Source: an uncultured Acetatifactor sp.
Lineage (GTDB): Bacteria > Bacillota > Clostridia > Lachnospirales > Lachnospiraceae
Reading direction: 5' to 3'
DNA: 64,000 nt
Assembly (NCBI GenBank): GCA_910585015.1
Contig: CAJUCT010000008.1
Location: 37,232-101,231, forward strand
Each line of letters begins with the position of its first letter. The first letter of the stretch is position 1. The translations under genes were made by a program, and so were the position numbers. Below, one piece after another: positions 7,738 through 15,572 of this stretch. The notes under the pieces are model-generated. The model was not told the DNA's origin. It ran no database searches and saw only the letters and a list, made by a program, of their open reading frames with translations.

Positions 7738-8841
7738 ATGGACACTAGGGTGATAATGATACAGGGGCGGGGGGAAACGCTTTCTTCCGAGGAGGAACAG
7801 GCATTGCAGGAGGCAGGAGAGGTGCTGCGCCGGGGCGGTCTGGTGGCTTTTCCCACGGAGACGGTATACGGTCTGGGGGGAGACGCTTTGAACCCGGAGT
7901 CCTCCAGGAAAATTTATGCCGCCAAAGGACGGCCGTCAGACAATCCGCTGATTGTCCATATTGCCCGCATGGAGGATCTGGCCGCCATTGTCAGACAAGT
8001 GTCCGGAGAGGCGGCGCTGCTGGCCCGGACTTTCTGGCCAGGGCCGCTGACCATGATCCTGCCCAAGGCGGAGAGCGTTCCTTATGAAACCACGGGAGGA
8101 CTTGAGACGGTGGCGGTGCGGATGCCCTCCCACCCGGTGGCGCGCAGGCTGATTGTCTGGGGCGGCGGTTATGTGGCGGCTCCCAGCGCCAATCTCTCCG
8201 GCAGACCCAGCCCCACTTCGGCCAAGTATGTGTTAGAGGATATGAACGGGCGGATTGATATGATTCTGGACGGCGGCGAGGGGGATATCGGTCTGGAGTC
8301 CACCATTGTGGATTTGACCGTCAGTCCGCCGCAGATACTTAGGCCGGGATATATTACCCGGGAAATGCTGGAGACGGTGCTGGGGCAGGTGGGTGTAGAT
8401 CAGACGATTCTCCAGGCAGACAGTGGACAGGCTCCCAGAGCGCCGGGAATGAAGTACCGGCATTATGCGCCGAAGGGAGAACTTACGATTATCTCCGGGC
8501 CCGCCGGACAGGTGACGAATTACATCAATATCCATGCGGCAGAGGACAGGAAACAGGGATATAAGGTGGGCGTTATCGGCACAGATGAGGCGCTGGCGCA
8601 GTACCGGGCCGATGTGGTCAGCAGTCTGGGCAGCAGGCGGGACGAGGACAGTATCGCCAGACATTTATACAGTATTCTGAGAGAGTTTGACGATGCGCAG
8701 GTGACAAGGATATATTCGGAATGTTTTGAAACCACAGGGCTGGGACAGGCGATTATGAACCGCCTGCTGAAAGCGGCGGGCCATAAACTAATCGTGTTGG
8801 ATGGCACGGTCTCTTCTGCTGGACAGGATAATAGGGTATGA
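7738..8841 (+). CDS. sua5: L-threonylcarbamoyladenylate synthase, Sua5 type
   Basis: Makes threonylcarbamoyl-AMP from Thr, bicarbonate and ATP for t6A37 modification of tRNAs decoding ANN codons. The YrdC domain (about 20-215) has GGLVAFPTETVYGLG and AAKGRPSDNPLIVH with the K-x-R-(S) nucleotide site, then SANLSGRPSPTS. A linker with APGMKYRHYAP leads to the C-terminal Sua5 domain (about 250-360). The 367-aa length fits Sua5 rather than the shorter TsaC. No tsaBDE genes are in the window. Confidence 0.95.
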   Translation: MDTRVIMIQGRGETLSSEEEQALQEAGEVLRRGGLVAFPTETVYGLGGDALNPESSRKIYAAKGRPSDNPLIVHIARMEDLAAIVRQVSGEAALLARTFWPGPLTMILPKAESVPYETTGGLETVAVRMPSHPVARRLIVWGGGYVAAPSANLSGRPSPTSAKYVLEDMNGRIDMILDGGEGDIGLESTIVDLTVSPPQILRPGYITREMLETVLGQVGVDQTILQADSGQAPRAPGMKYRHYAPKGELTIISGPAGQVTNYINIHAAEDRKQGYKVGVIGTDEALAQYRADVVSSLGSRRDEDSIARHLYSILREFDDAQVTRIYSECFETTGLGQAIMNRLLKAAGHKLIVLDGTVSSAGQDNRV

Positions 8842-8946
8842 CTCTCCAGGGGAGGGAACCGGTTCGGAAAATCAGCAGGGAAGAGGCAAAAAAACGCATA
8901 TCAATAATTTAGGAAGCGGCTGTAAAAGCGGCGGAATGGAGGGACT

Positions 8947-9375
8947 ATGATAGCGATCGGAAGTGATCATGGCGGTTATGATTTAAAGAAGAGGGTAATT
9001 CAGTATCTGGAGGAGAAGCAGATCCCCTATCAGGATATGGGATGCGACAGCAAGGCATCCGTGGATTATCCCATATACGGGAAAGCGGTGGCCCAGGCAG
9101 TGGCTGAGGGCAGTTGTGAGAAAGGTATCGTAATCTGCACCACAGGCATCGGCATCAGTATTGCGGCCAACAAGGTGCCGGGAGTTCGCTGCGCGCTGTG
9201 TTCGGATACTTTGTCCGCCAAGATGACCCGCCTGCACAACGATGCCAACGTGCTGGCCTTGGGCGGCGGCATGATCGGCGACAATCTGGCGCTGGACATC
9301 GTGGAGACCTTTTTAAACACCCCCTTCTCCAACGAAGAAAAACATCAGAGAAGAGTAGATATGCTGAACTTCTAG
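8947..9375 (+). CDS. rpiB: Ribose-5-phosphate isomerase B
   Basis: Interconverts ribose-5-phosphate and ribulose-5-phosphate in the pentose phosphate pathway. The 142-aa protein has the LacAB/RpiB signature: IGSDHGGYDLK at the N-terminus, DYP, GIVICTTGIGISIAANK with the catalytic Cys, and the phosphate-binding HNDANVLALGG. The usual CGTG is CTTG here, a mild variation. GGAGGGACT precedes the ATG. It feeds PRPP supply for the following upp gene. Confidence 0.93.
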   Translation: MIAIGSDHGGYDLKKRVIQYLEEKQIPYQDMGCDSKASVDYPIYGKAVAQAVAEGSCEKGIVICTTGIGISIAANKVPGVRCALCSDTLSAKMTRLHNDANVLALGGGMIGDNLALDIVETFLNTPFSNEEKHQRRVDMLNF

Positions 9376-9382
9376 ACAGCAG

Positions 9383-9496
9383 ATTCCCGGACGGCTCACT
9401 GATGAATATTCGAACGCCGAAGCGTCAAGATGTTCATCACCGGATGAGTGTGCCAGGAGGGAAGCTGCGGAATTTCGAACGGAACTTTTAAATAAG
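9383..9496 (+). repeat. Family A 5'-leader hairpin before upp
   Basis: Starts TAGACAGCAGATTCCC and ends GGGAAGCTGCGG, then CGGAACTTTTAAATAAGAGG and the upp ATG. The outer arms (ATTCCC/GGGAA plus GGCTCACT/AGTGTGCC) and the inner GATGAATATT...GATGTTCATC pair imperfectly. The inner segment is shared with the copies at 30.5 and 56.9 kb. Confidence 0.7.
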
Positions 9497-9507
9497 AGGA
9501 CAAAATT

Positions 9508-10137
9508 ATGGCAAAGGTAGTAGTTATGGATCATCCCCTGATCCAGCACAAGATTGGCTTTATCCGCAGGGCTGAGACCGGCACCAAGGATTTCAGGCAG
9601 ACCATCAGCGAGATCGCCATGCTGATCTGCTATGAGGCCACCAGAGAGTTACAGTTGGACGATGTGCAGATCGAGACCCCTATCTGTTCTGCCACAGTGA
9701 AGGAACTCAGGGGCAAAAAGATGGCAATCGTGCCCATACTGCGGGCGGGTCTTGGCATGGTGGACGGTATGCTGAACCTGATCCCTGCGGCCAAGGTGGG
9801 ACATATCGGCCTGTACCGTGACCCGGAGACTTTGAAGCCGGTGGAATATTACTGTAAGCTTCCTGCCGACTGCGCGGACAGAGAGGTGTTTGTGGTGGAT
9901 CCCATGCTGGCCACCGGCGGCTCTTCGGCGGCGGCCATACAGATGCTGAAGGACAAGGGCTGCAGAAACATCCATTTCATGTGTATTATCGCTGCTCCCG
10001 AGGGAGTGGAACTGATGGGGCGGCAACATCCGGACGTAGACATGTATATCGGCGCGCTGGATGAGAGACTGAACGACCACGGGTATATTGTACCCGGTCT
10101 GGGGGATGCGGGGGATCGCATCTTCGGCACCAGGTAA
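9508..10137 (+). CDS. upp: Uracil phosphoribosyltransferase
   Basis: Salvage enzyme that makes UMP from uracil and PRPP. The 209-aa protein shows the N-terminal HPLIQHKIGFIRR, the flexible loop region VPILRAGLGMVDG, the PRPP-binding DPMLATGGSSAAA and the uracil-binding C-terminus YIVPGLGDAGDRIFGT. It is complete and typical in length. The family A hairpin directly precedes its ribosome site; the dCMP deaminase gene follows 11 nt after its stop, so the pair is probably one pyrimidine operon. Confidence 0.97.
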   Translation: MAKVVVMDHPLIQHKIGFIRRAETGTKDFRQTISEIAMLICYEATRELQLDDVQIETPICSATVKELRGKKMAIVPILRAGLGMVDGMLNLIPAAKVGHIGLYRDPETLKPVEYYCKLPADCADREVFVVDPMLATGGSSAAAIQMLKDKGCRNIHFMCIIAAPEGVELMGRQHPDVDMYIGALDERLNDHGYIVPGLGDAGDRIFGTR

Positions 10138-10148
10138 GGGGGCGGGTT

Positions 10149-10637
10149 ATGAGCGGCAAGAGAGAGGATTATATCAGCTGGGACGAGTATTTTATGGGAG
10201 TGGCCCAGCTTTCGGGAATGCGTTCCAAGGATCCCGGCACTCAAGTAGGCTCCTGTATTGTCAGCCGGAAAAACAAGATTTTGTCCATGGGTTATAACGG
10301 TTTTCCCAATGGTTGTGGCGATGACAGTTTTCCCTGGGCAAGGGAGGGAGAGGAGGAACTGGACACCAAATACCCTTTTGTGACCCACAGCGAACTCAAT
10401 GCCATACTCAATTACCGGGGCGGCTCCCTGGAGGGAACCAAGCTGTATGTGTCCCTGTTTCCCTGCAATGAGTGCGCCAAGGCCATCATCCAGGCGGGCA
10501 TCAAGACGGTGGTATATGCAAGCGACAAGTATGAGGGGACGCCCTCCAATGCGGCGTCCAAGAGGATGTTTGATGCCGCCGGAGTGGAGTATGTGGCTTA
10601 CCGTAAAACGGGCAGAAAAGTGGAATTGGAACTGTGA
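10149..10637 (+). CDS. Deoxycytidylate (dCMP) deaminase, ComEB-like
   Basis: Zinc deaminase that converts dCMP to dUMP for dTTP synthesis. The 162-aa protein has the family start DYISWDEYFMGVAQLSGMRS, the DPGTQVGSCIV substrate segment, the catalytic HSELNAI (His ligand and general-base Glu) and the zinc motif FPCNECAKAIIQAG. It follows upp closely and is 6 nt from the SleB-like gene, so the three share transcription. Confidence 0.93.
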   Translation: MSGKREDYISWDEYFMGVAQLSGMRSKDPGTQVGSCIVSRKNKILSMGYNGFPNGCGDDSFPWAREGEEELDTKYPFVTHSELNAILNYRGGSLEGTKLYVSLFPCNECAKAIIQAGIKTVVYASDKYEGTPSNAASKRMFDAAGVEYVAYRKTGRKVELEL

Positions 10638-10643
10638 GAAAAT

Positions 10644-11816
10644 ATGAAAACATACTATAAGCGTGGAACAAAACGGAGGATTGCCTTTTTAGTGGCGGCG
10701 GCGCTGATGCTTGTCAGTGTGCCGTTCCCTTCGTATGCCACCAGTTCCACCAGGCAGGAGATAGAGGAAAAAGAGCAGGAGAAGGATCAGCTGGAAGGCC
10801 AGATGGATGCCAACCAGCATGAACTGGACGGTTTGAAGGGGGAACAGAAATCTCTGAAACGGCAGTTGGCGGAGTTGAATGAGCAGTTGGCTGAGATCAG
10901 TGACCGTCTGGCGGTATTGGAACAGCAGATCAGAGATACGGAGCAGGAGATCGCGGATACTACGCAGGCGCTGGAGGATGCCAGGACCAAAGAGCAGTGG
11001 CAGTATGCCTGTATGGAGAAGAGGATACAATACGCCTACGAGATGGGCCAGGATAATTTGCTGGATATTTTCTTTAGCTGGGAAAGCTTTGCAAGATTTC
11101 TGAACCTCTCCATATATACGGAGCGCATTGCGGAAGCGGACGATGCCATGCTGGATCAGATTGTCGAGAACCGGGAGTTTATTGAATCCGAGGAAATCAG
11201 GCTGCAACAGGAGATGGAGGAACTGGACTATCTGAAAGTGCAGGCGGAAGTGGAAAAGAGCCGGGTATCCGGCCTGATCAGCCAGACCAGCAACCGCATG
11301 GCAGACTATGCGGATCAGATATCGGACGCGGAGACGGAGGCCAGGGAGTACGAGGCCAATATGAAAAAGCTGGAAGAGGATTTGGAAGCGCTCAAGCAGA
11401 AATTGCAGCAGGAGATTGCCATGTCCCAGCGGGCGGCCAATGCCACCTGGCGTAATATCTCGGACGTAACTTTTGCGGACGGGGATCTGTATCTGCTTGC
11501 CAATCTGATTTACTGCGAAGCGGGCGGGGAACCTTATGAGGGTAAATTGGCGGTGGGCGCTGTGGTGATCAATCGTATGCTCAGCAGTGTCTATCCAGAC
11601 ACGGTGCTGGGCGTGATCTATCAAAAAAAGCAATTCTCGCCGGTGGGCAGCGGCAGGCTGGCGTTGGCGCTGACAGACAATAAGGCCAATGCTGACTGTT
11701 ATAAAGCGGCGGAAGAAGCTATGTCCGGCATGAGCAATGTGGGGAATTGCGTGTATTTCCGCACCCCTATACCGGGATTGACCGGCATATCCATAGGCGG
11801 GCATATTTTCTATTGA
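10644..11816 (+). CDS. Secreted SleB-type cell-wall hydrolase with long coiled coil
   Basis: The 390-aa protein has a signal peptide (residues 10-32, cleavage near PSYAT) and a long coiled coil with heptad E/Q/L pattern (about 35-270) resembling PcsB/EnvC-type regulators. The C-terminal Hydrolase_2/SleB domain (about 280-390) includes LIYCEAGGEPYEGKLAVGAV, with the likely catalytic Glu, and ends GGHIFY. SleB enzymes are lytic transglycosylases of spore cortex or vegetative wall. The coiled coil suggests control by a membrane partner; that part is inference. A terminator follows. Confidence 0.9.
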   Translation: MKTYYKRGTKRRIAFLVAAALMLVSVPFPSYATSSTRQEIEEKEQEKDQLEGQMDANQHELDGLKGEQKSLKRQLAELNEQLAEISDRLAVLEQQIRDTEQEIADTTQALEDARTKEQWQYACMEKRIQYAYEMGQDNLLDIFFSWESFARFLNLSIYTERIAEADDAMLDQIVENREFIESEEIRLQQEMEELDYLKVQAEVEKSRVSGLISQTSNRMADYADQISDAETEAREYEANMKKLEEDLEALKQKLQQEIAMSQRAANATWRNISDVTFADGDLYLLANLIYCEAGGEPYEGKLAVGAVVINRMLSSVYPDTVLGVIYQKKQFSPVGSGRLALALTDNKANADCYKAAEEAMSGMSNVGNCVYFRTPIPGLTGISIGGHIFY

Positions 11817-11827
11817 TCTGACGCAGG

Positions 11828-11856
11828 AACCTCGGACGTTACAGTCCGAGGTTTTC
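11828..11856. terminator. Bidirectional terminator between the SleB-like and DUF402 genes
   Basis: AACCTCGGAC, GTTACA, GTCCGAGGTT followed by TTT; the 10-bp perfect stem works for both convergent genes and overlaps the last codons of the DUF402 gene. Confidence 0.8.
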
Positions 11857-12318
11857 TATAGGCGCCTGCAGCTGATCGAACTTATCTTTGTAGATGTAGG
11901 TGAGCAGGTGATTTAACTGCCGCAGGGCAGCAGAAAGCTGTGCGGCGGTGAGCAGCCCCGTTTCAAAAGCCTGGGCCAGTTCGTCCAAATCCACCACTTT
12001 GGTGCGGCCGTCGGGGTAGACGATCACATCCGCCAGCAGATCCGTGGTGGTCAGGGTATGGGCGGATTCGTCCTGGGCATACTCTACAATGTCGCAATAC
12101 CAATACAACAGAGAATTGTTTTGCGTGTAGAACTTGCTGATTTTGAACCCCTCTCTCAGGAAATAGCAGGAACAGCCGTGGCTGAAGGCAATCTTGGGAT
12201 TCAGAGTTTTCCAGGAGGTGATAATCAGGTCCTTCGTCTGCTTTACGATGATATCATCCTTCAGCAGAATGCATTCGGCGGGGATCAGGCGTCTGCGGTA
12301 CAATTGTAATTCGCTCAT
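11839..12318 (-). CDS. DUF402 domain protein
   Basis: The 159-aa protein resembles DUF402/Ntdp-type nucleotide phosphatases. It has an N-terminal beta-rich part with KTLNPKIAFSHG, then YWYCDIVEY and LLADVIVYPDGRTKVVDLDEL, where the acidic residues would bind metal. The substrate is unknown; related B. subtilis and S. aureus proteins hydrolyse nucleoside tri- and diphosphates. It is on the opposite strand to its neighbours. The C-terminus is encoded within the shared terminator. Positions 12319-12520 upstream show only an imperfect hairpin (CTGTCA/TGACAG). Confidence 0.85.
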   Translation of the reverse strand: MSELQLYRRRLIPAECILLKDDIIVKQTKDLIITSWKTLNPKIAFSHGCSCYFLREGFKISKFYTQNNSLLYWYCDIVEYAQDESAHTLTTTDLLADVIVYPDGRTKVVDLDELAQAFETGLLTAAQLSAALRQLNHLLTYIYKDKFDQLQAPIENLGL

Positions 12319-12497
12319 GGGGTCTCCTTATTGGTTGGGGGATATATCTGTCAGGCTCCGGGCTGCAGAACAAGATGCTGATTGACAGATGGGGATCTAT
12401 TGGCTGTTAAAATGATACTACAATGCCCCTGTGCAGAAGTCAACTTTATTTTTTGGAAAAATTTATAGAATTTTCAAGGGATATTGTTTGCTTTTGC

Positions 12498-12526
12498 TGG
12501 ACTTTTTTTGAAAATTTATATATAAT
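12498..12526 (+). promoter_or_regulatory. Promoter of the ATP synthase operon, close to the first start codon
   Basis: TGGACT and TATAAT with a 17-nt spacer. The -10 box ends 6 nt before the ATG of atpZ, so transcription should begin at or next to that ATG, giving a leaderless or almost leaderless message. No ribosome site precedes the ATG. Confidence 0.5.
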
Positions 12527-12532
12527 AATGGA

Positions 12533-12838
12533 ATGAGCAAAAAAGCGCCCTATGGCAGAAAAGACAAACAGGATAAAAGCGTATACCGTGCATTGGTGCT
12601 GATCATGCAGTTTGGCATAAATATGCTGGTGCCCATCGGGATTATGTCCTGGCTGGGAATTCTGCTGGATCGCAGGTGTGACACCTCTTTTTTTATGGTG
12701 TTGTTCTTCTTTATCGGCGCTGTTGCAGGTTTTCAGAACATCTGGCGTATGGCCAAGTCGGTATATGACGATGAGCCTTATGAGAAGAACGCAGGTGGGC
12801 GGGAAAAGAAGAAGGATACAGGCAAAAACGATGATTAA
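12533..12838 (+). CDS. atpZ: AtpZ/AtpI family membrane protein
   Basis: The 101-aa protein has a basic N-terminus, two transmembrane helices (about 22-43 and 53-72) and a charged tail, the AtpZ architecture. These proteins help assemble the F1Fo complex or import Mg2+ and Ca2+ for it. It opens the ATP synthase operon. The only plausible start has no Shine-Dalgarno and lies next to the predicted transcription start. Confidence 0.8.
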   Translation: MSKKAPYGRKDKQDKSVYRALVLIMQFGINMLVPIGIMSWLGILLDRRCDTSFFMVLFFFIGAVAGFQNIWRMAKSVYDDEPYEKNAGGREKKKDTGKNDD

Positions 12839-13292
12839 TAGGTTGAGAGAGATGAATCGGGCCTTGCTGGAACTGGATTTGGGAATCCTTTTCTGCGGTG
12901 CGGTGTGCCAGCTGGTGGGCATGTGGTTTGCCGGGCACAAGGGAATGTACGGCGCCGCCCTGTGGCTGGGAATCCTGCTGGCTCTGCTGGGAACCTGGCA
13001 TATGTACAGGACTTTGGACAGAGCGTTGGATTTAGGGGATGGCGCCGCCAAGGTAATGGTGACGGCCGGTTTGCTGCGGTATGGGGTATTGTGTATTATT
13101 TTAGGGATTATCATGCTGACAGACGTACTGAATCCCCTGATTGTATTTTTAGGCTATATGATGATGAAAGTAGCGGCATATATTCAGCCGTTTACCCATA
13201 AATTATGCAATATGTTTTTCCACGAGACAGACCCGGTGCCCGAACCCATGCCGGACGAAGAGACGGTGACAGAGCCTGCGTCTTTGGAGTGA
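12831..13292 (+). CDS. atpI: ATP synthase subunit I (AtpI-like)
   Basis: A 153-aa protein with four predicted transmembrane helices (LDLGILFCGAVCQLVG, AALWLGILLALLG, VTAGLLRYGVLCIILG, NPLIVFLGYMMMK) and an acidic tail, as in ATP synthase I. Members guide c-ring assembly. The ATG at 12831 overlaps the end of atpZ; ATG 12852 is an alternative. It lies between atpZ and atpB, the usual place. Confidence 0.8.
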   Translation: MINRLREMNRALLELDLGILFCGAVCQLVGMWFAGHKGMYGAALWLGILLALLGTWHMYRTLDRALDLGDGAAKVMVTAGLLRYGVLCIILGIIMLTDVLNPLIVFLGYMMMKVAAYIQPFTHKLCNMFFHETDPVPEPMPDEETVTEPASLE

Positions 13293-13358
13293 GAACAGGA
13301 ATCCGGGCCCGTGAAGAAGCATATAGAACTCTATATAGAATAAGAGGGAGGTGAGAGT

Positions 13359-14093
13359 ATGCAAATTGGACCTTTGTTATCCTCAGCTGACAATATCGAT
13401 TTTATGATCCATGGCCTGTTTAAATACAGTTTTTTTGGTCATGAGGTGTGGATAACAACATCGCATGTGTGCATCCTGATCGTCATGCTGATCATTATCA
13501 TCTTTGCCATTGCGGCCAACCGGGCCATGAAAAAGGCCACGGAAGTGCCGACGGGTTTCCAGAACGTGGTGGAACTGATGGTAGAGAAACTGGACGGCAT
13601 GGTGGATAGCCCCATGGGAAAAAATGCCCCCAGATTCTACAATTATATTGGGACGGTATTTATTTTCATCCTGCTGTCCAATATATCGGGTCTGCTGGGA
13701 CTACGGCCGCCCACGGCGGACTATGGTGTGACGCTGCCGCTGGGTATCCTCACTTTTGTGCTGATTCATTTTAATCAGTTTAAATATCAAAAGCTTAAGG
13801 ATATCTGGGTGGATATGTGTTCGCCTCTGCCGCCATGGCTGCCTATCTGGTTACCGATCAACCTGATCAGTGAAATCGCGGTGCCGGTGTCCCTGTCCCT
13901 GCGTCTGTTTGCCAACGTGCTGTCCGGCACGGTGATGATGGCGCTGGTATATGGACTGCTGGGATGGTTTGCCACCATTTGGCCTGCGGCGTTGCATGTG
14001 TATTTTGATTTGTTCTCCGGAGCAATTCAGACCTATGTATTCTGCATGCTGACCATGACATATATTAATAATGCCATAGGCAGCGAAAACTAA
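13359..14093 (+). CDS. atpB: F-type ATP synthase subunit a
   Basis: The stator channel subunit of Fo (244 aa), with about six transmembrane helices. The essential Arg of the a subunit lies in ISEIAVPVSLSLRLFANVLSG. FYNYIGTVFIFILLSNISGLLG is the typical earlier helix. The ribosome site GGGAGGTGAGAGT precedes the ATG. It forms the ion path together with the c-ring. Confidence 0.96.
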   Translation: MQIGPLLSSADNIDFMIHGLFKYSFFGHEVWITTSHVCILIVMLIIIIFAIAANRAMKKATEVPTGFQNVVELMVEKLDGMVDSPMGKNAPRFYNYIGTVFIFILLSNISGLLGLRPPTADYGVTLPLGILTFVLIHFNQFKYQKLKDIWVDMCSPLPPWLPIWLPINLISEIAVPVSLSLRLFANVLSGTVMMALVYGLLGWFATIWPAALHVYFDLFSGAIQTYVFCMLTMTYINNAIGSEN

Positions 14094-14138
14094 AAATGAA
14101 TAAGGAATTGCAAAACCTAAATTTAGGAGGAAAAAAAT

Positions 14139-14393
14139 ATGGAATTCAATACTAATTTTATCTTGGGATGTTCTGCAATTGGTGCAGGTCTGGCAGTTAT
14201 CGCCGGTATCGGACCTGGTATTGGACAGGGTATTGCAGCAGGCCATGCTGCCGCTGCAGTGGGACGCAACCCGGGCGCCAAGTCCGCAATCACCTCCACC
14301 ATGCTGCTTGGGCAGGCCGTAGCGGAGACCACCGGTCTGTATGGTCTGTTGATTGCCATGCTGCTGTTATTCGTAAAGCCGTTAGGTAAGTAA
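14139..14393 (+). CDS. atpE: F-type ATP synthase subunit c with sodium-binding signature
   Basis: The 84-aa two-helix ring subunit. Helix 1 contains GPGIGQG with Pro26 and Gln30 (the P-x3-Q pattern), and helix 2 has QAVAETTGLYG with Val61, the ion-carrying Glu63 and Thr64-Thr65. In sodium-type c rings such as Ilyobacter tartaricus, Gln32, Val63, Glu65 and Ser66 bind Na+; each position is matched here, with Thr for Ser. Sodium coupling is therefore predicted, not shown. The polar loop is RNPGAK. The ribosome site TTAGGAGG is strong, fitting high expression. Confidence 0.96.
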   Translation: MEFNTNFILGCSAIGAGLAVIAGIGPGIGQGIAAGHAAAAVGRNPGAKSAITSTMLLGQAVAETTGLYGLLIAMLLLFVKPLGK

Positions 14394-14457
14394 GCCTCCG
14401 GGACAAGTCAATCCACGCCGCAAACGGCGTACTACGGAACGAGTATATAAAGGAGGC
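14394..14457 (+). promoter_or_regulatory. Possible atpE-atpF hairpin that masks the atpF ribosome site
   Basis: GCCTCC just after the atpE stop (14394-14399) is complementary to GGAGGC, the atpF Shine-Dalgarno (14452-14457). An inner hairpin (ACGCCG-CAAA-CGGCGT, 14415-14430) would bring them together. If formed, it would lower atpF translation relative to atpE, in line with the excess of c over b subunits. Prediction by eye only. Confidence 0.4.
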
Positions 14458-14462
14458 AGAGA

Positions 14463-15005
14463 ATGATACTTTTAACGGCCCAGGAGCCCATGGAGAGACT
14501 CTTTGATCTGGACTACCAGCTGCTGGCTGATTCCATGCTGATGATCATCGCTATCTTTGTACTGTTCCTGCTGCTGAGTTACTTTCTGTTCAATCCGGCC
14601 AGGAAGATGTTGCAGGATCGTAAAGACAAGATCAAAAACGAACTGGACGATGCGCAGAGCAATATGGAACATGCCGCCAGACTCAAGGAAGAGTATGAGG
14701 CGAAGATAAGGGATATCGACAAGGAAGCGGAAGAGATTCTCAGCGATGCCCGCAAACGCGCATTGGAGAATGAGAACGCGATCATTGCCAAGGCCAAGGA
14801 GGAAGCGTCCAGAATTATGGAGCGCACACGCACAGAGGCCCAGCTGGAGAAGCAGAAGATGGCTGACGAGGTGAAGCGGGAGATGATTGGCATCGCCGCG
14901 ATGATGGCAGGCAAGGCTGTGGCAGCTTCCATGAATGCAGAGATCCAGGATAGCCTGGTGAATGAGACTCTGAAGGAAATAGGTGATCATACATGGCTAA
15001 GTTAG
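14463..15005 (+). CDS. atpF: F-type ATP synthase subunit b
   Basis: The peripheral-stalk subunit of 180 aa: an N-terminal membrane helix (about 22-42, MLMIIAIFVLFLLLSYFLF) followed by NPARKMLQDRKDKI and a long charged coiled coil (EEILSDARKRALENENAII). It dimerises and joins Fo to the delta subunit. It overlaps atpH by 13 nt, which implies translational coupling. Confidence 0.95.
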   Translation: MILLTAQEPMERLFDLDYQLLADSMLMIIAIFVLFLLLSYFLFNPARKMLQDRKDKIKNELDDAQSNMEHAARLKEEYEAKIRDIDKEAEEILSDARKRALENENAIIAKAKEEASRIMERTRTEAQLEKQKMADEVKREMIGIAAMMAGKAVAASMNAEIQDSLVNETLKEIGDHTWLS

Positions 15006-15541
15006 TGGAACAGACATACGGAGAGGCACTGTTCCAAACCGCCATGGAGGCAAACCAGGTGGATGCGTTTCTGGAGGAGGTAAATCTCATCCAGACAGTG
15101 CTGAAACAGAATCCGGAATGGGACAGACTGATGAAGCACCCCAAGATTTCCAAACAGGAAAAAGTGGAGATTATGAAGGGGGCGTTTGCAGGAAGGATCA
15201 GCAAAGAGATGACTGGTTTTCTGGAACTGATCCTTGTCAAGGAAAGATATGGGCAGCTGCAGGAGGTTTTCCGGTACTTTACCGAGAAGGTAAAGGAGGA
15301 GAAGAAGATTGGAACAGCCTACGTGACTACGCCTATGGAACTGTCTGAGAGCCGCAAGGCGGACATACAGGCCAAGCTTCTTGGTACCACTCCCTATCTG
15401 ACCATGGAGATGCACTATGCGGTGGATCCTTCGCTGATCGGCGGGATGGTAATCCGCATCAAGGACAGAGTGCTAGACAGCAGTATCCGCACGAAGCTGG
15501 CGGATATGAAGAGGGAATTATTACAAATCCAGTTGGGATAG
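14993..15541 (+). CDS. atpH: F-type ATP synthase subunit delta
   Basis: The 182-aa OSCP/delta protein joins the peripheral stalk to the top of F1. The N-terminal helical domain starts VEQTYGEALFQTAMEANQVD, and the conserved C-terminal motif DPSLIGGMVIRIKDRVLDSS is present. Its start lies inside atpF. Confidence 0.95.
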   Translation: MAKLVEQTYGEALFQTAMEANQVDAFLEEVNLIQTVLKQNPEWDRLMKHPKISKQEKVEIMKGAFAGRISKEMTGFLELILVKERYGQLQEVFRYFTEKVKEEKKIGTAYVTTPMELSESRKADIQAKLLGTTPYLTMEMHYAVDPSLIGGMVIRIKDRVLDSSIRTKLADMKRELLQIQLG

Positions 15542-15572
15542 AACCAACCGGAAGAAAGGTGCGAACCAACCT

